Source: Cylindrotheca closterium (Eukaryota > Bacillariophyta > Bacillariophyceae > Bacillariales > Bacillariaceae). From it: DNA of 48,685 nucleotides. The translations under genes and the position numbers were made by a program. This document shows, in pieces, positions 42,748-48,685 of this stretch; the first letter of the stretch is position 1; each line of letters begins with the position of its first letter. The stretch covers positions 4,559-53,243 of the forward strand of contig CAKOGP040000591.1 in the NCBI GenBank assembly GCA_933822405.4, read 5' to 3'. Under the pieces are notes generated by a model. The model was given only the letters and a program-made list of their open reading frames with translations. It was not told the origin of the DNA and searched no databases.

Positions 42748-43902
42748 TCAATCAGCTTGTTGGATCCCATGCAGCCAATTATTGAAACCCTCTGGTCCAC
42801 CTGGAGCTGGGACTTCCACGTTACCCAATGGTGGTGGTACCATCCCAGGGATAGCCAGCCCTTCGACGTAGGCTTCTTGCTGATTCTCATTCATACTGTT
42901 CCACCACATTTGCTGAAGCTCAGTCAGATGGGTAGTTATGAGCTCTCCGAAGGTATCAGGGTTGCGGTGTGTGATTCTATCCTCCCGGCCACCAAGTGCC
43001 TCATAACGGCGGCGGCGGCGGACGGATGGGCCATCCCAATCTAGGATTGCAAAGGTGAAGAAGCTTGGTAACCCACCTCGGCCACGACTGACAAGATGGT
43101 TTCCCTTCCTTGGGCTCCAGTCAGAGCTGACCAAGATAAGCTTGTTCTCAATGCAGTCAGTTCCATTGTTGGCAAACACATCTCGATGCGCACCAACTGG
43201 ATGGGCTACCAAAGTGTGAAATGCATGGGTGGCCATGTGGATCAGAGGCCTCCGATTTCTGTTGTGGCGTCTCTTGTGATGGTTCGTCGCTCTGGCGCCA
43301 CCAATCTGGCTCATGAAAACACAGTGTTGCCATTCATCCAGAAGCTTTCTTGCGGCCTCACGGATGACGGTTCCGATCTGATTGGCTTGGTTGTTGTTGT
43401 AGTCATGGCAGATCATGGCAGCAATGACTCGACACGCTGGAAGTCTTTGAAGGACCTTGGATTTATTCAAAACTTCCAAAGCGGCACCGCTGGAAAGTGA
43501 AAGACTACCACCATATTGTGGGGTTGGATAGATCCACGAAGCCACTATTCTCCCTGCTTCACCGGCCTTCATATACAGGCCAAGTAATCCAGTAACTTTG
43601 GGCGTATTTAGAGCAATCAGTATCATGGCTCTTCGCCTCACAGGAAACTTTCCTGGTCTTTTGAGCAGGCAGATTGTAGGCTGCGAATCTAGTTTTATTT
43701 TGCCAGAAGAACCGCCTTTTCGGTTGTGCTCAAGCCCGTGATCTCCAGCAAGAGGGAGAAGATTGTTGAACAAATAATCTTGGCAGACTTCCACACCTTC
43801 CAGGATGGGCTTGCCGCACATATTCACAAGAATCATGGCGCCCACGTGGGCATCTGCTTTCTTGTTCTTGGGTTGGAGTAGACAGGACACCACGTTTGTG
43901 TC
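42748..43902 (-). CDS. Unrecognised long frame, 5' end probably an exon border
   Basis: An uninterrupted minus-strand frame of over 380 codons. Its first possible initiator is GTG, but a pyrimidine-rich stretch ending in TTACTTAG lies just upstream of GACACAAACG. The frame therefore probably opens at a splice acceptor (43902) with an unseen first exon. Segments include GAMILVNMCGKPILEGVEVC, MICHDYNNNQANQIGTVIRE, DEWQHCVFMSQIGG, a basic HHKRRHNRNRRPLIHMATHA stretch, FFTFAILDWDGPSVRRRRRY and a Pro/Gly-rich end. It shows no signal peptide or membrane segment and no family I recognise. It lies in the repeat-rich accessory zone, so it may be part of a mobile element. Plus-strand frames over it are shorter shadows. 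Confidence 0.5.
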   Translation of the reverse strand, partial: DTNVVSCLLQPKNKKADAHVGAMILVNMCGKPILEGVEVCQDYLFNNLLPLAGDHGLEHNRKGGSSGKIKLDSQPTICLLKRPGKFPVRRRAMILIALNTPKVTGLLGLYMKAGEAGRIVASWIYPTPQYGGSLSLSSGAALEVLNKSKVLQRLPACRVIAAMICHDYNNNQANQIGTVIREAARKLLDEWQHCVFMSQIGGARATNHHKRRHNRNRRPLIHMATHAFHTLVAHPVGAHRDVFANNGTDCIENKLILVSSDWSPRKGNHLVSRGRGGLPSFFTFAILDWDGPSVRRRRRYEALGGREDRITHRNPDTFGELITTHLTELQQMWWNSMNENQQEAYVEGLAIPGMVPPPLGNVEVPAPGGPEGFNNWLHGIQQAD

Positions 43903-44116
43903 CTAAGTAATTGGTACGAAAAACATATAAAAAATAATCATGTATGAAGAACATATAAAGTACTTTCGTCCGGAAACACGTTACGTTTTTCCGCAGTACC
44001 TACGTATTCACATACGTGCAGTTTCAAATTCAAAACGTATTTCCGACGAGTGTCCGGTTTTTTTGACGTTTGTCCTGACGATTTTCCGGTCTTTTTTTAC
44101 GTGTTTCCGGACACTT
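43903..44116. other. AT-rich spacer before the tandem arrays
   Basis: The spacer contains the possible acceptor of the unrecognised frame and several ACGT-rich bits (TACGTATTCACATACGTG). No gene was seen. Confidence 0.4.
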
Positions 44117-44171
44117 GACGAGTTTCTGACGAGTTTCCGACAAGTTTCTGACGAGTTTCCGACGAGTTTCC
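44117..44171. repeat. 11-bp minisatellite, five copies
   Basis: Five head-to-tail copies of GACGAGTTTCY run from 44117. The third has one internal change (GACAAG). Diverged relatives (CGACGAGTGTCCGG, GACGATTTTCCGG) lie just upstream from about 44044. Confidence 0.85.
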
Positions 44172-44264
44172 GACGTGTTGCTTGACGTTTTCACAATGCC
44201 GTTGTTTCTCAAATTCAAACTATGCAACTACAATCAGCCAGCAAAACCTCCAACAATACCAGGT

Positions 44265-44967
44265 GGTCCTAACGATCGATCTGGTTCTACATTCGGGCAA
44301 GAATTGAATTGATTGTCGAATACTTGTTTTCAACAGAGCAGAGATTGGGGAGAATAATCGGAAATTGAAGTCACAAGGCCATCAATCAAGATCAACGTCA
44401 AATCAAACACGACAACCATCCAAGGACTTCGCTAGATATACTTGGTTGCGCTAACGATCGATTTGGTTCTACGTTTGGGCAAGAATTGATGGTTTCTCAA
44501 ATACTTTTATAAAACAGAACGGACAATGGGAAAAATGATCGGAGATTCCAGTCACATGGCCATCAATCAAGAACAATGTCAAATCAAACACAACAACTAG
44601 CCAAGGATATCAACTACTATACTAGGCGCTGCTGGCGATTGTTTTCGTTCTACATTTGGGCAAGAATTGATGGTTCTACGAATACTTCTATGCAACAGAA
44701 CGGAGATTGTGAGAAATGATCGGAATTTCCAGTCACTAGGCCATCTTTCAAGAACAACGTCGAATCGAAGACAACAATCAGCCAAGGATTTCAACTACTA
44801 TATTAGGTGCTGCTAGCGATTGTTTTTCGTTCTACATTTGGGCAAGAATTGATGGTTTTACGAATACTTCTATGCAAAAGAACGGAGACTGTGAGAAATG
44901 ATCGGAAATTCCAGTCACTAGGCCATCGAATTGAAGACAACAATCAGCCAAGGATTTCAACTACTAC
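44265..44967. repeat. Degenerate tandem array, about 181-bp unit, four copies
   Basis: Units are phased on CTAACGATCGATYTGGTTCTAC or CTRGCGATTGTTTTCGTTCTAC at 44269, 44451, 44632 and 44813 (spacings 182, 181, 181). Each continues with GGGCAAGAATTGA, GAATACTT, CAGAACGGA, ATGATCGGA, CAGTCAC and GGCCATC, and ends CAGCCAAGGAT. Copies 3 and 4 are closest to each other; copies 1 and 2 are more diverged. The last copy lacks about 19 bp near its end. Short frames across it have no protein character. Confidence 0.88.
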
Positions 44968-45754
44968 AAACATCGTCAGGGAGAAGGTGTGGAATTATTG
45001 TTATGTTGGCAATCTTCTATTGCTGGAGAAGATGCCATCGTTGTTGCACGCTGCTAGACATATGAAAAAGAGTGTAAAACTTATCTATTTTAATTGCTGT
45101 ATTCTCCATCTTGCGATCCTAGAATTAGTGTGACAAGCATGCATTATTGTATAGTTCTAAACCAACTATACATGCATACATGTCAGCGAGAGCAAGTCCT
45201 CTGAACGATGTAGAATGCCTCTGGTCAGGAGAGTGACACAGGTTCTCGTGTACGGCAAGACTGCGATGCCAGACAGCTGCTAGGTTTTACGGCCGCAAAG
45301 GCCAACGTGCGGACATTGCTATTTGCCTCGCGGCGACGACGCAGTCACCAAAAAATCTTCCTTCAAGCATCAAGTCGTAGCAAGCAACTGATGGCATGAA
45401 GGGAGGAGTTTTACTCCCTCCAAGGAGACGAAAAGATGAAGGCAACAAACATACAATTTGAGGAGGAATCAAAGAAACAACAATCAGACAAACTACGATC
45501 AACGTGCAACAGACAATGTTTTTGTGTGTGTTGATGTGTTGCACGAGTTACATCAATCTTGCGAAATTACATGTTTTCCAGAGCGGGAGTGGCCGACTCT
45601 CCCGCGCGCCTGGCAGGCCGATTCCCCTCTAATTCCCCAAACATTACCTAGCAATAGGACACGGGGTTAGGGTTAAATGTCAGTGGAAGTATGCTGGTCC
45701 TGCGCGTGTGCAAGACTGGGCTGAACAGGGCCGCTAATAAATAGCGGTGGACGT
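44968..45754. other. Intergenic 5' of the recombinase-helicase relic
   Basis: About 790 bp without a supported gene. A TTAGGGTTA stretch at 45665-45675 is two telomere-like units at most. This flank could contain the left end of the mobile element, but no terminal repeat was recognised. Confidence 0.4.
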
Positions 45755-46819
45755 ATGCCTGGCCTACCTGAGCATGAAACGAACGAGTTTCCGCGGAAGC
45801 AGCCATATGCCATATCGCAACAACAAAAAACTTTGCAATCAATGTTGATGGACTTGGATTTTGCGGTATCCGCGGAGGGCAAAGAGGACGATGATCCTTT
45901 TTTGGCGCCCAACCTAACTGTTCTATCTTCTCCAAGTGGATTCTTGTGCTTCTGCGGGAAACAGGTTTTGAACAGCTATTTTGCACGTCATCTAGCGAAT
46001 AGCTGTCCTGTTGCAAAGTCAAAGGGAGTCACAAGGGACGACGTAAAATTCAAATATGATGCCAAACCCAAACTGATGAGGGCTTTTATTTGTGTTCCAT
46101 GTGGGCGACTATATCTTAAAAGAGACTCGTTCTCCAAACACTTCAAAAGGAACAATTCTACAAAATGCAGGCATGAAAGGGTGAATTTTGAGCGGGAGTG
46201 CATGGCGTATCACACGCTGCACTACATAGGTCCAACGCCAGGTGCAAGCCAGTTGGAGTCCGGAATAAGTGGGGGCGGTATTTATGTGGATAGAGTTGTA
46301 CAGGAGAGTGCAGTAGATGGGTTGGTTCAAGATCAATTGCCAGACGACGCTATTTTATTGTGTCTTGGCACTAATCATGCTGCTCTAAAGAATGAACTGG
46401 TTGACAAGATGAAGTCGCCCAGCTGTCTGGTCGAGATTTTGCTACCACTCCTTGTTTCAACAATTGGATCAAAATCACCAGCAACCTTTGTTCAGGCTGG
46501 AATAGAGCGTGTGCGCGAGGGTCCGGATTCCCCAATGGCGTTTATTTCAGGGGCAGACAAATGGATGCGCCAGTATTCAGCAAGGATGGTTGCCATGTTG
46601 CCTGGGAGTGTTCGCCATGAGATGCTTTCATTTCGCGTCGATACTGAGTATGAAAGCATTTTCACGGTGAGAAACAAGATTGAACCCGTCTGCTCCGAGT
46701 TGAAAAAGATTATTCATTTCACATGGAAGGCTTTTGGTTTGATCCATGGATTTGTTGATGAACAGGCACCACTACAAGTCCCAAAGTATCTGTACATGTT
46801 AAGTTTGCAGAATGGATAA
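45755..46819 (+). pseudogene. N-terminal part of a zinc-finger / recombinase / helicase mobile gene
   Basis: The frame starts with an ATG and runs 354 codons. Two Cys/His clusters are visible: FLCFCGKQVLNSYFARHLAN followed by SC, and FICVPCGRLYLKRDSFSKHF followed by KRNN. Each has the CxxC...H spacing of degenerate zinc fingers like those at the N-terminus of fungal proteins that carry a RecQ-like helicase (DUF3505 type, named from memory of the family pattern). The remainder (VEILLPLLVSTIGSKSPATF, DKWMRQYSARMVAMLPGSVR) is alpha-helical. The frame is lost between 46756 and 46819: the continuation (VKFAEWIKSH) is in another frame. I infer one frameshift in an originally continuous gene. Confidence 0.7.
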
Positions 46820-47890
46820 AATCTCATTGACGGTTCCCCAGAACCCTACAATACACATCATTTCGTTTCTTCGAATCATCAGAATCTTTGAAGGGTGCAT
46901 ATGCCATTGGCAGCACTTTGGCAACAATTCTTTACATCTGCTGTCTGGGCAGTCTTGGAGAGGCTTTCAAGTGTAATGGGAATAATTATATTGGTCGACA
47001 GCTGGCTCTCTGCAAGGAGGTACAACAAGGACGGGTCATCCAGACTCTGTCGCCGCTCATAAGGCAGGTTCGAGAATATGAGAAACAGAGGAAGAATGGC
47101 AGATCAGGGGACAATGTGTCACAGAATGGAGACGTGGTGGTATCTGGTAGCAGGTACCCAAAGGCTTTATGGTCACAGCTTATTCCAAAGATCAGGGATA
47201 GGTTTCAGACTCTCTTCTGCGAGATTCTTGGAGCAAACGGGAACACACTTGTATCAGCTCTATTGGATCCATCCGTCAGTCTGAAAACAAGTTTTGGGAG
47301 CCAATGGTACCACTTTGAAGTGGGCGTCCAGCTAAATTCGACCCATTTCCAATTCAAAAGGGATTACAGAGTGATGGAGAAGATACACTGTTTTGTGCAG
47401 CTGGTATTTCACGGGGTTGGATTTGGCGCCATGAGGCATTCGGAGATCAAGGAGATGGAAGATTGTGCAATGCCTAGATTTTTCAATGGTGAGATCTGGT
47501 ACTCTGCAGAGGGGTTTAAACGCTCAAGTGTATTTTGAACATCAAATGGATTTGTGGAGCGGCGGCTGCCATGGTCACTGAGTAGGCTGTATCTTTTGTA
47601 CTTGTTGGCAAAAGAGCAGACTGGGTACAGCCCCATGAGTGGGATTAAACCAACACAGGTTGCGCAGGATATTTTTGGCTTGGATCATGAACCAACAATG
47701 CTTGATCTACGCCATGTTTGGACCGACATAACTGGATTTATATTTGGTTCTACCATGTCCAGAGGCGAGTTGGACGTGATTGCACGGCAAACAGGGCACT
47801 CGTCCACTACCCATCAATCCCATTATGCCATTGAGAGACCATTGGACGAGATGTTTCGAATCTTTCATAAGAGTCTGGGGGAGAAAAGCC
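46820..47890 (+). pseudogene. Tyrosine-recombinase-like part of the same gene, with two in-frame stops
   Basis: The frame that carries the helicase is readable from about 46790 to 48363, apart from TGA at 46828-46830 and TGA at 47536-47538. Tyrosine-recombinase boxes are visible: GFGAMRHSEIKEME around 47422-47460 (box I Arg, usual pattern GxRxSE), LDLRHVWTDITG near 47700-47735 (HxxRH with the first His replaced by Leu), and RQTGHSSTTHQSHYAIE near 47785-47835 (GHSS...Y, with a plausible nucleophile Tyr). The order and spacing fit the family. The stops and the upstream frameshift show that the gene is dead. Confidence 0.7.
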
Positions 47891-48363
47891 AGAAGTTGCT
47901 GGGATTGTTTCTGGAAATGAAAGATGTTGAGCGTGCCATGAAATGTGTTTACGGCAAAGGGGCCATGTTCTTGGATGGGCAGGAAGAGTTTCTTCGTCTT
48001 GTTGTTGCAAATCCAGGGAAGAATGTCCACGCAACCATTCCATGTGGGTGTGGGAAGAGTGCAAGTTACTTTTTAATGGCAAAGGCAGCCGAGCTTTTGG
48101 GTGTTAACGACGGTGTCAGCTGTGTTGTGGTGCCATATGCATTTCTATTGGACCACATGCTGGAGGTTTCACATAAACTTGGTGTGCAAGCAAGAGTTGT
48201 TCGTTCTCCCAGCATCTGCAGGGGTATGGTGCCAGATGAAATCAAAGAGAGTCTACCATCAATCTTGCTTTTTACTGTGGATTCGTTTGCAAACATGATG
48301 GAGAAGAGCGGATCATTTGTTGGGCAATGGGTCGAAGATGGTTACCGGTATTATTTGTTTTGA
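47891..48363 (+). pseudogene. Truncated SF2 (RecQ-like) helicase part of the same gene
   Basis: After the recombinase-like Tyr the frame continues into FLDGQEEFLRLVVANPGKNV and a Walker A motif PCGCGKS (48040-48060). Then come VVVPYAFLLDHMLEVSHKLG (the motif Ia region, compare the RecQ V-x-P-L-x-x-L-x-x-D-Q) and ILLFTVDSFANM. It stops at a TGA (48361-48363) before any DEAD/DEAH box, so motifs II-VI are missing. The sequence then passes within about 100 bp into minisatellite DNA, so the 3' half was probably deleted or replaced. Confidence 0.7.
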
Positions 48364-48447
48364 GATTTTTTCAGCGAGCCTGTTTCGCCAAAGTCCCAGC
48401 TGTGGAAAAATGCCCCAAGATTCAGCCCCCAAAAAAATTACTCACTT

Positions 48448-48651
48448 TTGGTCGCTTCTCATCGCTTTGGTCGCTTCTCATCGCTTTGGGAAACGAGTAA
48501 TTTCCATTTGGAACGAGTAATTTCCATTCGGAACGAGTAATTTCCCTTCGGAACAAGGAATTTCCATTCGGAGCGAGCAGAAGCCTTATTTTGCTCACTT
48601 CTGATCGCGTTATGGTCGCTTCTCATCGCTTTGGTCGCTTCTCATCGTTTC
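48448..48651. repeat. Composite minisatellite: 19-bp and 20-bp units, A-B-A layout
   Basis: Two 19-bp units of the GGTCGCTTCTCATCGCTTT type (about 48449-48487) are followed by about five 20-bp units of the GGAACGAGTAATTTCCATTC type, with variants (48488-48580). After a short spacer come two more 19-bp units (48614-48651). The 20-bp units contain the near-palindrome GGAA...TTCC. Confidence 0.88.
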
Positions 48652-48685
48652 TGTTTGAACTAATCATAATTGGTCATCATTAGCT

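Noticed and set aside
44030..44227. 65-codon minus-strand frame with RKLVRNLSETRQKLV repeats
   Set aside because: The peptide periodicity is simply the 11-bp minisatellite read in frame; there is no evidence of a gene.
45660..45676. TTAGGG-type telomere repeat next to the recombinase-helicase relic
   Set aside because: Only about two units, and similar GGGTTAGGG words occur near 3180 (coding) and 7018, so chance is enough.

Overview
The window reads as nuclear DNA of a photosynthetic stramenopile, most likely a pennate diatom. The reasons are GT-AG introns of about 40-330 bp; two proteins with a signal peptide followed by an A-F plastid-entry motif; two genes with a DUF6824 domain (PTSVDVLLGRGRHPQEHLGN signature), a diatom-type family; a one-pass LRR protein of the kind expanded in benthic diatoms; BspA-type LRR and helicase-associated-domain proteins; and ubiquitous genes with diatom-like structure (RACK1, V-ATPase subunit D). 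The species cannot be fixed from sequence alone. No tRNA, rRNA, CRISPR or bacterial operon was seen.

Layout. 1-4.0 kb: a fragment at the left edge, then an 11-exon LRR receptor-like gene on the minus strand in which most exons encode exactly one LRR. 4.29-6.90 kb: four near-identical 706-bp tandem units, each with an internal 156-bp duplication. 7.7-18.8 kb: an acidic secreted protein, a GT60-type glycosyltransferase with two 21-nt exons, V-ATPase subunit D, a small plastid-targeted membrane protein, RACK1, and a plastid-targeted SET-domain methyltransferase. 19.3-23.3 kb: two tandem Sec14-like/DUF6824 genes with a decayed copy of the SET gene between them, so a [SET + DUF6824] segment was duplicated. 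23.7-38.9 kb: a frameshifted secreted protein gene, a BspA-LRR protein, a C2-domain membrane protein, a type II membrane protein, a polytopic membrane protein, a type I membrane protein and a GPCR-like receptor. 40.7-41.6 kb: a two-repeat helicase-associated-domain protein. 42-48.7 kb: a repeat-rich accessory zone with a cupin-like fragment, an unrecognised 381-codon frame, 11-bp and 181-bp tandem arrays, and the broken remains of a zinc-finger / tyrosine-recombinase / SF2-helicase mobile gene that ends next to 19- and 20-bp minisatellites.

Many genes encode secreted, plastid or membrane proteins, but nothing indicates that they form one pathway. Several are divergent pairs (9794/10098, 15334/15682, 31025/31350, 36466/37074). 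Two signals seem least explained. The palindrome TACCGGTA occurs 15 times (about 0.7 expected by chance in uniform sequence), and nine copies lie within 170 bp upstream of predicted start codons. The recombinase-helicase relic at the right end belongs to a gene type I otherwise associate with fungal mobile or subtelomeric helicases. All exon boundaries were placed by eye, and in each intact multi-exon gene the exon lengths sum to a whole number of codons.
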